Below are positions 52,890 to 60,546 of a stretch of 64,000 bases of DNA, in pieces. Source of the stretch: an uncultured Oscillospiraceae bacterium (lineage in GTDB: Bacteria; Bacillota; Clostridia; Oscillospirales; Acutalibacteraceae); assembly GCA_905193225.1 (NCBI GenBank), contig CAJJNV010000008.1, positions 1 through 64,000 on the forward strand. Reading direction: 5' to 3'. Below the pieces are notes generated by a model. It had not been told where the DNA came from. It ran no database searches and saw nothing but the letters and a program-made list of their open reading frames with translations. Each line of letters begins with the position of its first letter. The stretch's first letter is position 1. A program made the position numbers and the translations under genes.

Positions 52890-53055
52890 TTGAAAATATG
52901 CTTTCCGAAAAGCACGTCTTTTATTCCGAAGCAGAGTTTTTCTTTCCAAACACAGCTTTTTCATCAAACGAAGCCTTTTTTCAGATGCAGTTTTTCTTTT
53001 CAAGGGTCGCTTCTTTCTCGGGTACGGCTTTTCTTCCAAAGGAATGTTTCTTCAA
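52890..53055. repeat. Degenerate short repeats downstream of copA
   Basis: The spacer after the copper ATPase is composed of near-copies of words like TTTTTCTTTCCAAA and GCTTTTCTTCCAAAGG about every 20-25 bases. They are too diverged for a clear unit. Confidence 0.45.
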
Positions 53056-53065
53056 AGCAGCTCTC

Positions 53066-53287
53066 TTATTCCACCTTAACGACCTTATACCCCTCTTTTT
53101 CCACGGTGGATTTAAGTGTGTCGTCAGAAACATCACCGCCGAGAATAATCTTTGCAAGACCGCTCTCGTGGCTGACATCGGCACTTTTAACGCCCTCGAT
53201 GCCCTCTAATGCTTTCTTAACCCTGCCCGAGCAGTGTCCGCACATCATCCCTTCTATAAGCATTGTTTTTTCGATTTTGTTTTCCAT
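53066..53287 (-). CDS. Possible internal start giving a free CopZ-like copper chaperone
   Basis: Inside copA, AAGGAG (53297-53302) lies nine bases before an in-frame ATG (53285-53287). Translation from here gives a 73-residue protein, MENKIEKTMLIEGMMCGHCS onwards, which is a complete HMA domain with the MxCxxC-type site GMMCGHC. Free CopZ of this size is the normal copper chaperone in Firmicutes, and no separate copZ is seen in the window. This is an alternative product of the same frame, not a separate gene. Expression is unproven. Confidence 0.4.
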   Translation of the reverse strand: MENKIEKTMLIEGMMCGHCSGRVKKALEGIEGVKSADVSHESGLAKIILGGDVSDDTLKSTVEKEGYKVVKVE

Positions 53288-55624
53288 TTCGTTTTGCTCC
53301 TTTACCTTGATTTTTTCTTTTCCGTTATCGCCCTTGCGGGTGTCGTTTTCCGTGCCGTCGGTCTCTGCCGCCGGCTTTTTCATCTTGAAGAAATTGAGCC
53401 GCAAGGCGTTTGTCACAACACAAAAGCTCGAAAGACTCATGGCCGCCGCGCCGAACATAGGATTAAGCTCCCATCCAAGCAGGCTTATAAAAACTCCTGC
53501 GGCAAGAGGTATTCCTATGATGTTGTAAATAAAGGCCCAGAAAAGATTTTCCTTGATATTCCTCAGAGTCTTTTTGGAAAGCTCTATTGCCCCTGCAACC
53601 TGGCTCAAACTGCTGCCGGTAATGACCACATCGGCCGAATCTATGGCAATATCGGTGCCCGCTCCCACGGCGATTCCCACATCTGCGGCAGTAAGGGCGG
53701 GAGCGTCGTTTATTCCGTCGCCCACCATAATTACCTTTCCGCCTGATTTGTGCTGTTTTACGGCCTGTTCCTTGCCCTCGGGAAGCACTCCCGCAATGAC
53801 CTCATCGACCCCTACGGCCTTTGCCACGGCGTCGGCGGTCTTTTGGTTATCTCCCGTTAGCATAACAGTTTTAATGCCCATCTTCTTCATATCGGAAATT
53901 GCCCGTTTGCTGTCCTCTCTTATTTCGTCGGCAACGGCGATTATTCCGAGAAGGGTATCATTCTCACAGAAGAACATAGGGGTCTTGCCCTGTTCCGAAA
54001 GAGCCTCGGCGGCGCTTTTTGCCTCTTTCGATATTTCCGTATGTTCCGAAATGTATTCGGCATTTCCTCCGAGCAGTGTCTTTCCGTCTATTTTGGCGCA
54101 TATTCCCTTCCCCGAAACCACCTTTATCTCGTCCGAATCGGCAAGAACCGTTCCCTGCTTTTTGGCATAATAGACAATAGCCTTCCCGAGAGGATGCTCG
54201 CTTTTTTGCTCGACAGACGCGGCGGCCCTCACAAGCTTTTGCTCCTCGCAGTTTATGGGCACAAGGTCGGTAACGGCAGGCTTGCCCTTTGTTATGGTGC
54301 CTGTTTTGTCAAGCAGCACGGTTTTTGCCCGCCCGGTCTGTTCGAGAGATACGGCGGTTTTGAAAAGTACGCCGTTTTTGGCTCCAACGCCGCTTCCCAC
54401 CATAATGGCAACGGGCGTGGCAAGGCCGAGAGCACAGGGGCAACTGATGACAAGCACAGATATGGCTCTTCCAACGGCAAATCCGAAATCCTTACCGATC
54501 AGCAGCCACACTACAAGGGTCAAAATGGCTATGCCTATGACCGTGGGAACAAATATTCCCGACACCCTATCGGCAAGTCTTGCCACAGGTGCCTTTGTGC
54601 CCGATGCGTCGCTGACCATTTTTATTATCTTGGCAATGGCGGTGTCCTCTCCGACGCCCTTTGCCTCGCATTTAATATATCCTGCGCGGTTGACGGTAGC
54701 GGCCGAGACTTTGTCTCCTTTTCTTTTTTCGACAGGCAGGCTTTCACCTGTCAGAGCCGATTCGTCCACCGAGGCTTCACCATCTAAAACGATTCCGTCA
54801 ACGGGAATGTTTCCGCCCGAGCGCACGGCAAAGATGTCCCCCACCTTGACCTGAGAAACCGGCACTTCGGTCTCCTTTCCGTCCTTTATTACAAAGGCGG
54901 TTTTGGGAGTTAGGTCCATAAGAGCCTTTATGGCATTTGTGGTCTTTCCCTTTGAACGGGCTTCGAGCATTTTGCCGAGAGTTATAAGAGCAAGTATCAT
55001 TGCGGCCGATTCGAAATAAAGGCCGTGATAAAGCTCCATTTGCACCATACTGTCGGTAACGGCAGTCATTTTAAAGAGGATGTATGTGCTGTATAAAAAT
55101 GCGGCGGCCGACCCCATGGAAACGAGGGTATCCATATTGGGCGAGCGGTTTATGATGCCTTTAACGCCGCTTATAAAGAATTTTTGGTTGATAACACACA
55201 CTGCCCCCGACAAAATCAGCTGTAAAAGTCCGAGAGCAATGTGATTATGCTCGAAAAACGCCGGCACAGGAAAGCCCCACATTGCATGACCCATTGAAAA
55301 ATACATCAAAACCGCCAGTATAATAAGAGAACTGACAAGCCGTCTTACAAGCTTAGGGGTTTGTTTATCCTCGATTTGCCCGTTTTGCCCGCTTTGAGTG
55401 GAGTTTCCGGCCGACTGCCCGTTTCGGCCGACGGCCCTTGCGCCGTATCCCGCCTTTTCCACCGCCTCGATAATTTCGGCAGCGGCAGCCGTTCCTTCCA
55501 CCGTCATGGAGTTTGTCAAAAGGTTTACCGAGCAGGCTTTGACCCCCTCAACCTTTGAAACCGCCTTTTCCACACGGGCGCTGCAGGCGGCACAGCTCAT
55601 CCCCGTTACATTGTATCTATCCAC
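53066..55624 (-). CDS. copA: Copper-exporting P1B-type ATPase with N- and C-terminal metal-binding domains
   Basis: This 852-residue pump has an N-terminal HMA domain (GMSCAACSARVEKAV, about 8-22), a P-type core with the CPC transport motif (ISCPCALGLATP near 393), the phosphorylation site DKTGTITKGKP near 437 and MVGDGINDAPAL near 640. A charged linker (about 760-780) leads to a second HMA domain with GMMCGHCSGRVKKAL at the C-terminus. C-terminal HMA domains are unusual in CopA; it looks like a fused CopZ chaperone. An internal AAGGAG and ATG could also express that domain alone. csoR lies 11 bp upstream, so the pair is copper-induced. Confidence 0.93.
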   Translation of the reverse strand: MDRYNVTGMSCAACSARVEKAVSKVEGVKACSVNLLTNSMTVEGTAAAAEIIEAVEKAGYGARAVGRNGQSAGNSTQSGQNGQIEDKQTPKLVRRLVSSLIILAVLMYFSMGHAMWGFPVPAFFEHNHIALGLLQLILSGAVCVINQKFFISGVKGIINRSPNMDTLVSMGSAAAFLYSTYILFKMTAVTDSMVQMELYHGLYFESAAMILALITLGKMLEARSKGKTTNAIKALMDLTPKTAFVIKDGKETEVPVSQVKVGDIFAVRSGGNIPVDGIVLDGEASVDESALTGESLPVEKRKGDKVSAATVNRAGYIKCEAKGVGEDTAIAKIIKMVSDASGTKAPVARLADRVSGIFVPTVIGIAILTLVVWLLIGKDFGFAVGRAISVLVISCPCALGLATPVAIMVGSGVGAKNGVLFKTAVSLEQTGRAKTVLLDKTGTITKGKPAVTDLVPINCEEQKLVRAAASVEQKSEHPLGKAIVYYAKKQGTVLADSDEIKVVSGKGICAKIDGKTLLGGNAEYISEHTEISKEAKSAAEALSEQGKTPMFFCENDTLLGIIAVADEIREDSKRAISDMKKMGIKTVMLTGDNQKTADAVAKAVGVDEVIAGVLPEGKEQAVKQHKSGGKVIMVGDGINDAPALTAADVGIAVGAGTDIAIDSADVVITGSSLSQVAGAIELSKKTLRNIKENLFWAFIYNIIGIPLAAGVFISLLGWELNPMFGAAAMSLSSFCVVTNALRLNFFKMKKPAAETDGTENDTRKGDNGKEKIKVKEQNEMENKIEKTMLIEGMMCGHCSGRVKKALEGIEGVKSADVSHESGLAKIILGGDVSDDTLKSTVEKEGYKVVKVE

Positions 55625-55634
55625 GGATTACACC

Positions 55635-55937
55635 TCACTTCATAAGCCGACGAAGGGTATCGATAAGCTCGTCGACGGTCTGTTCCTTTCCGTTTTTAAT
55701 ATCGTCGGTAACGCAGGTTTTTATGTGTTCCTCCAAAAGCTTTCGGTTAAAAGCGTCCAGCGCCGAGGAAGCGGCCTGAGCCTGCATCATTATATCAACG
55801 CAATAAGCGTCGTTTTCTATCATTCCTTTTATTCCCCGAATCTGCCCTTCTATTCTGTTTAGTCGGTTGATGAGCTTTTTGTGCTCCTCGGCAGATCGGA
55901 TCTTGTTTCTGTGGCAGTGACAGCATTTTTCCTGCAT
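55635..55937 (-). CDS. csoR: Copper-sensing repressor CsoR
   Basis: This 100-residue all-helical protein has the CsoR copper-ligand set: Cys in NDAYCVDIMMQ (about 46), His in LLEEHIKTCV (about 71) and Cys four residues later (about 75). An extra N-terminal Cys/His run (KCCHCHRNK) precedes the fold. Copper binding releases it from DNA. The gene lies first in csoR-copA, and a palindrome fitting a CsoR operator lies within its promoter spacer. Confidence 0.92.
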   Translation of the reverse strand: MQEKCCHCHRNKIRSAEEHKKLINRLNRIEGQIRGIKGMIENDAYCVDIMMQAQAASSALDAFNRKLLEEHIKTCVTDDIKNGKEQTVDELIDTLRRLMK

Positions 55938-55955
55938 ATTTTACACCTCGTCTGC

Positions 55956-55984
55956 ATTATATACCCCCATAGGGTATATGTCAA
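55956..55984 (-). promoter_or_regulatory. csoR-copA promoter with CsoR operator in its spacer
   Basis: On the minus strand TTGACA (55979-55984) and TATAAT (55956-55961) are separated by 17 bases. The spacer carries the palindrome TATACCCCCATAGGGTATA (55960-55978), matching the TACCC-N-GGGTA form of CsoR sites. Bound CsoR would block RNA polymerase directly. Confidence 0.85.
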
Positions 55985-56168
55985 CAGCTTTTTTAAAATT
56001 TTTGCGGTCAAAGTGTTGCTTTTAAAGCCTGCAGATATTAAAATGGTCAGGAGATATTAAAACAGATGATACTAAACGCTGCTTTTAAGACACATAAACC
56101 GAGTAAAGCCCATTTAACAGGTTGGCAAAACCTTTTACCGTAGTATAACCGAAAAAGGAAGTGAAACA

Positions 56169-58061
56169 ATGAACGATCCCTTTGTACACAAGCCGGTTTC
56201 CGGATCGGCACAGGACGAGACCTGCCCGCAGGACAGCACCGCTGAGCAAAACAATACCGCTGCTCAAAACAATACCGCTGCTCAAAACAATACCGCTGCT
56301 CAAAGCAACACTACCGTGCAAGACACCACCGCCACACAAAACATTACTGTCGCACGAAACAATGCCATCCGGCAAGGCACTTCCGTCACGCAAAGCATCT
56401 CAGATAGCAGCAAAAGCACTGCAGCTAAATCTCCAAATAATCGTTCCTTTTACGGCGACGTGCTGAACACTGCGGGAAGTATTTTCTTTGCTGCAATGGC
56501 GGGATTTTTCCCCCTTTTCTGCGGCGGAAGCTATAACATAATTCTTGATTCAAAATATGCTGCCTTTGAAACCATAACAATTTTTTCGGCGGTATTTTTC
56601 GTTTTTTTCTGCCTTCTTAAAAATGTTTCCATCCGCCGCTCTAAACCGTCGATCACTTTAACGGATCGAACAAAAGCCTCCTTTAAATCTGCCGTTCTGA
56701 CGCTCGTCAAAACGGCCGACGTCACGGTTATTCTGCTTATATGCTTCTGCCTTTTGACGCTTCTTTCAGCCGTCCTTTCACCCTATGCCTTTTCCCTTAA
56801 TTCGGCGGGAAAAAGCGCGGTGATTTTCGGATCGGGGCGATATGACGGGCTGTATGTTTTAGCCCTTTACGTCGCGGTTTTTGCCCTTTCATATTTTTTC
56901 GTAAAGTTTGATTATAAATGCGTTTTGCTGGTTGGTGCGGTCACCCTTATTATGTCGATCATCGGCATACTTCAGCTTTTCGGCATAAACGCCTTCGGCC
57001 TCTACCCGGCTGACATTTACACCGGTTATTACGCCGAGTTCATTTCCACCATGGGCAACATTGATTTTATGTCGGCGCTCATGTCTATGTTTTTGCCTCT
57101 TGTCTTCGGCTGCTTTTTGTCGGCGGACGGGAGCAGAAAAAGCGAGGCTTTTCTACTGATTTGTTTCTTTGTCGGCGGATTCTGCCTTATAAAAACCGAT
57201 GTCCAGTCGGGTATGATTGCCCTTCTTGTAACGGCGGCGCTGACCCTTCCCCTCTCTTTAAAAAGCAAAAGAAGTCTTGCCAAAGCCCTTGTATTTTTGC
57301 AAACGTCGACGGTGCTCATATGGCTTTGCAACTGCTTTGATCTTTCTAAGGGAGAGGGCACGACGGTTGTGCAATTTTGCATAAACGCAAAGCTGACGAT
57401 TGCCGCAGCCGCAGTGATTTTCCTGCTTTTAGCCTTGCTGATTCTGCAAAGGAAAAAAGGACTTTCAAAAAAAGTCCTGTCAAAACTCCCCTGCGCCCTA
57501 TTTATTTTTGAAGGAGCGGCCCTTTTGCTCCTTGCCGCATATATGTATTTCCTTTTCACCCCCGCCGACAAAGACAACGCCTTAAACCAGCTTTACGCCC
57601 TGCTTCACGGAAGCCTTTCCCAAAGCTCGGGCTCGGGCAGGGGCGGCATTTGGAAATACAGCTTTTTAATGGGTCTTGAGCGCCCCGTTTTAGGCCATGG
57701 GCAGGGATGCTATAAGCTTGCCATGGACGATTTTTCCGCAAGGGTAGGTTACACATACTACACATCAAGAAACGCCTCTCTCGACGCCGCACACAACGAA
57801 TTTTTGCAGCTTTTCTGCACCGGCGGTATTTTAGGCCTTTTAAGCTATGCGGGAGCTCTCGCCTCCCTTATTGCAAGGAGTATAAAAAGGCGATTTAGCG
57901 GAAAATACACCGTTTGCCTGCTTTCGGCGGTTGTCGGCTATCTTGTCCAAAGCTTTTTCACCTTTTCCATCGTCGAGGTGGCTCCCGTATTCTTTATGCT
58001 TTGCGGAATTCTTTTGCATAATGTGCGGGACGCCGAAAAGGTTTCCTCACCGGAAAAATAA
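56169..58061 (+). CDS. O-antigen ligase/polymerase-like membrane protein
   Basis: This 630-residue protein has a low-complexity cytoplasmic N-terminus (about 1-95) with an 18-bp repeat encoding NNTAAQ units, then about twelve transmembrane helices. The Wzy_C/RfaL-type signature is near the C-terminus: GRGGIWKYSFLMGLERPVLG (about 495-514) and AHNEFLQLFCTGGILGLLSY (about 538-557). Such proteins polymerise or ligate surface glycans. No other glycan genes are adjacent. GGAAG precedes the ATG. The repeat tract could vary in length among strains. Confidence 0.8.
   Translation: MNDPFVHKPVSGSAQDETCPQDSTAEQNNTAAQNNTAAQNNTAAQSNTTVQDTTATQNITVARNNAIRQGTSVTQSISDSSKSTAAKSPNNRSFYGDVLNTAGSIFFAAMAGFFPLFCGGSYNIILDSKYAAFETITIFSAVFFVFFCLLKNVSIRRSKPSITLTDRTKASFKSAVLTLVKTADVTVILLICFCLLTLLSAVLSPYAFSLNSAGKSAVIFGSGRYDGLYVLALYVAVFALSYFFVKFDYKCVLLVGAVTLIMSIIGILQLFGINAFGLYPADIYTGYYAEFISTMGNIDFMSALMSMFLPLVFGCFLSADGSRKSEAFLLICFFVGGFCLIKTDVQSGMIALLVTAALTLPLSLKSKRSLAKALVFLQTSTVLIWLCNCFDLSKGEGTTVVQFCINAKLTIAAAAVIFLLLALLILQRKKGLSKKVLSKLPCALFIFEGAALLLLAAYMYFLFTPADKDNALNQLYALLHGSLSQSSGSGRGGIWKYSFLMGLERPVLGHGQGCYKLAMDDFSARVGYTYYTSRNASLDAAHNEFLQLFCTGGILGLLSYAGALASLIARSIKRRFSGKYTVCLLSAVVGYLVQSFFTFSIVEVAPVFFMLCGILLHNVRDAEKVSSPEK
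56247..56302 (+). repeat. In-frame 18-bp tandem repeat in the ligase-like gene
   Basis: About three copies of an 18-base unit of the form AACAATACCGCTGCTCAA give NNTAAQ repeats, with a fourth decayed copy (AGCAACACTACCG). Unit length is a multiple of three, so copy-number change would keep the frame. Confidence 0.85.
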
Positions 58062-58156
58062 TTTTTGCAAAAATCGGAACAATTCAAGCAAGAATCGGTA
58101 ACAGGAAAAAATTTTTTCGACCGGGCAAAAAAACCTTATTCGGAAAATAATAATTG

Positions 58157-58185
58157 TTGATTTTAAGCGCCGCGGGTGGTATAAT
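58157..58185 (+). promoter_or_regulatory. Promoter of the Stn-like operon
   Basis: TTGATT (58157-58162) and TATAAT (58180-58185) are separated by 17 bases, about 125 bp before the first start codon. Confidence 0.75.
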
Positions 58186-58310
58186 TGCCGATGAATATAT
58201 TATTTGCCGAAAACGGCAACGGACAGTTAAGGCGATACCGCAGATTAAAATAAAAATCCGCAGGGTATCGGCCTGTCGCAAGCTTACGGTTCGGCGTTAG
58301 GAGGACGGTT

Positions 58311-58799
58311 ATGTGCAACTGTAAACCAAGCGATCTTTCGCTGATCGACCCTGTACTCGAAAAATACGGTAATTCTTCCGGAAATCTCATCACCATTCTG
58401 CAAAAGGGTCAGGAAATATACGGTTATCTGCCAACCGATGTCATTTATAAAATAGCCGAAAAAACCGGCACCACCCCCGCTAAGGTCATGGGAGTGGCCA
58501 CATTCTACACCCAGTTCAGATTAAAGCCCATAGGCAGGTATCTCATCATGCTGTGTAAGGGAACGGCCTGCCATGTCAACGGCGCCGACCGTATCGAATC
58601 GGCTCTTTGCGAGGAGCTTAAAATAAAGGACGGCGAGACCACCGACGACGGTCTTTTCACCCTTAAAAACGTCGCATGTCTCGGATGCTGCTCCCTTTCG
58701 CCGGTCATGATGATAAACGAAGAGACCTTCGGAAATCTTACCCCCGAAAAGGCGGTCGGCATCATAAAGGATTTAAGAGAAAGGGGCGGTGACAAATGA
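58311..58799 (+). CDS. NuoE-like [2Fe-2S] subunit (StnC/HydC-type)
   Basis: This 162-residue protein has the NuoE fold: an N-terminal helical part and a thioredoxin-like [2Fe-2S] domain with MLCKGTACHVNG (about 83-94) and VACLGCCSLSPV (about 124-135). It would carry electrons between the flavin subunit and its partners. AGGAGG precedes the ATG, and the stop overlaps the next start as ATGA. Together with the two genes downstream it matches the subunit set of the Sporomusa-type Nfn complex. Confidence 0.9.
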   Translation: MCNCKPSDLSLIDPVLEKYGNSSGNLITILQKGQEIYGYLPTDVIYKIAEKTGTTPAKVMGVATFYTQFRLKPIGRYLIMLCKGTACHVNGADRIESALCEELKIKDGETTDDGLFTLKNVACLGCCSLSPVMMINEETFGNLTPEKAVGIIKDLRERGGDK

Positions 58800-60532
58800 G
58801 AATAGCGGTCGGACAGGGAAGCTGCGGTATCGCGGCGGGCGCCGGCGGGGTCTATTCCCGCCTCAAAGAGCTTTGCAATGACGTACATACCACAGGATGT
58901 ATCGGTATGTGCTTTGCCGAGCCCATCGTTGACATCTACGACGGAAAGGCACTTAAAAAACGCCTTGTAAAGGTCAAGGCCGACGATACCGAAAGAATCG
59001 CAAACGCCGTAAATTCCGGCGATCTCGAAAGTCTCAACGATCTTGAGATATCTCCCGAGGATGAAGCCTTTCTCGACGGACAGACCCGCATTGCGCTGCG
59101 CAACTGCGGCATAATCGATCCCACAAGCATCGACGAATACATTGCCGTCGGCGGATATGAGGCCGTTAAAAAGGCGGTGTGCGAGCTTTCTCCCGAGCAG
59201 GTCATCGACATCATAAAGGTCTCCGGCCTTGCGGGACGCGGCGGTGCGGGATTCCCCACCTGGTTTAAATGGAATGCGGCAAGACAGTCGGTCTCGGATA
59301 AAAAATATCTCATATGCAACGCCGATGAGGGCGATCCCGGCGCATTTATGGACCGTGCCGTAATCGAAAGCGATCCCCATAATCTCATTGAAGGTATGCT
59401 CATCGGCGCATACGCCATCGGTGCCGACGAATGCGTTGTTTACGTCCGCGCAGAATACCCCCTTGCCATCGTGCGCCTTGAGGAAGCCATTAAGCAGGCC
59501 GCCGAAAAGGGAATGCTCGGCAAAAACATTTTCGGCAGCAATTTCAACTGTACAATACGCATAAAAGCCGGTGCAGGCGCATTTGTGTGCGGTGAGGAAA
59601 CCGCCCTTATCGAATCCCTTGAAGGAAAACGCGGTATGCCCCGTCTCAAGCCCCCCTTCCCGGCTCAGTGCGGATATAACGGCCTTCCCTCCAACATCAA
59701 TAACGTCGAGACCTTCGCCAATGTCCCCTGGATAATCAAAAACGGCGGCGAGAAATTTGCCGCAATGGGCACCCAGACCAGCAAGGGCACCAAGGTCTTT
59801 GCCCTGACAGGTAAAATAAAGCGGGGCGGCCTTGTGGAAATCCCAATGGGTAAAACCCTTAGGGATGTAATCTTCGGCATAGGCGGCGGAATCAGAGACG
59901 GCAAGGAATTTAAAGCCGTGCAGATGGGCGGCCCTTCAGGCGGATGTATTCCCAAAGAGCTGCTGGACACGGTCATCGACTATAAAGCCCTTTCGGCCAC
60001 CGGAGCGATAATGGGCTCGGGCGGAATGGTGGTTATGGACGAAAGCACCTGTATGGTGGGAATGGCAAAATTCTTCCTCGATTTTACGACCAAGGAATCC
60101 TGCGGAAAATGCGTTCACTGCCGTCTCGGTACCAAGAGAATGCTCGGCATACTCACCCGAATCGTAAACGGCGAGGGAAAAGAGGGCGATTCAGAACTGC
60201 TTGAAGAGCTTTGCTATGCCGTTAAGGACGGCGCTCTTTGCGGCCTCGGCCAGACTGCGCCAAACCCCGTGCTCACCACGCTCAAATACTTTAAAAACGA
60301 ATACGACGCTCACATTAACGATAAAAAATGTCCCGCAAAGGAATGTGCCGAGCTTATAACCTACTCTATCGACAGCGAAAAATGCCGCGGCTGTTCCCTT
60401 TGCGCCAAAAAATGTCCTGTGGGCGCCATTTCCGGGCAGCTTAAAAACCCGTATGAAATAAACACCGAGCTTTGCATTAAATGCGGCAACTGCCTGACCG
60501 CCTGTCGTTTCGGCGCGGTTTTTGCACAATAA
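58796..60532 (+). CDS. NuoF-like flavin/iron-sulfur NADH-binding subunit (StnA/HydB-type)
   Basis: This 578-residue protein starts with a thioredoxin-like [2Fe-2S] segment (GQGSCGIAAGA near 6, TTGCIGMCF near 35). The FMN/NADH core follows (GRGGAGFPTWFKW near 147, CNADEGDPGAFMDR near 175), then an SLBB region, the NuoF [4Fe-4S] motif SCGKCVHCRLGTKR near 436 and two C-terminal [4Fe-4S] motifs (CRGCSLCAKKCP, CIKCGNCLTACR). This is the architecture of HydB, HndC and StnA, where NAD(H) oxidation is coupled to bifurcation. The first gene overlaps it by 4 nt; the third starts 14 bp after it. Confidence 0.92.
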   Translation: MRIAVGQGSCGIAAGAGGVYSRLKELCNDVHTTGCIGMCFAEPIVDIYDGKALKKRLVKVKADDTERIANAVNSGDLESLNDLEISPEDEAFLDGQTRIALRNCGIIDPTSIDEYIAVGGYEAVKKAVCELSPEQVIDIIKVSGLAGRGGAGFPTWFKWNAARQSVSDKKYLICNADEGDPGAFMDRAVIESDPHNLIEGMLIGAYAIGADECVVYVRAEYPLAIVRLEEAIKQAAEKGMLGKNIFGSNFNCTIRIKAGAGAFVCGEETALIESLEGKRGMPRLKPPFPAQCGYNGLPSNINNVETFANVPWIIKNGGEKFAAMGTQTSKGTKVFALTGKIKRGGLVEIPMGKTLRDVIFGIGGGIRDGKEFKAVQMGGPSGGCIPKELLDTVIDYKALSATGAIMGSGGMVVMDESTCMVGMAKFFLDFTTKESCGKCVHCRLGTKRMLGILTRIVNGEGKEGDSELLEELCYAVKDGALCGLGQTAPNPVLTTLKYFKNEYDAHINDKKCPAKECAELITYSIDSEKCRGCSLCAKKCPVGAISGQLKNPYEINTELCIKCGNCLTACRFGAVFAQ

Positions 60533-60546
60533 CGGAGGTGGGAAAA

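Noticed and set aside
58311..60532. Reading these genes as part of complex I or as HydBC of an electron-bifurcating hydrogenase
   Set aside because: No other nuo genes are present, and the third gene lacks the H-cluster motifs needed for HydA and instead has an NfnB/GltD core.
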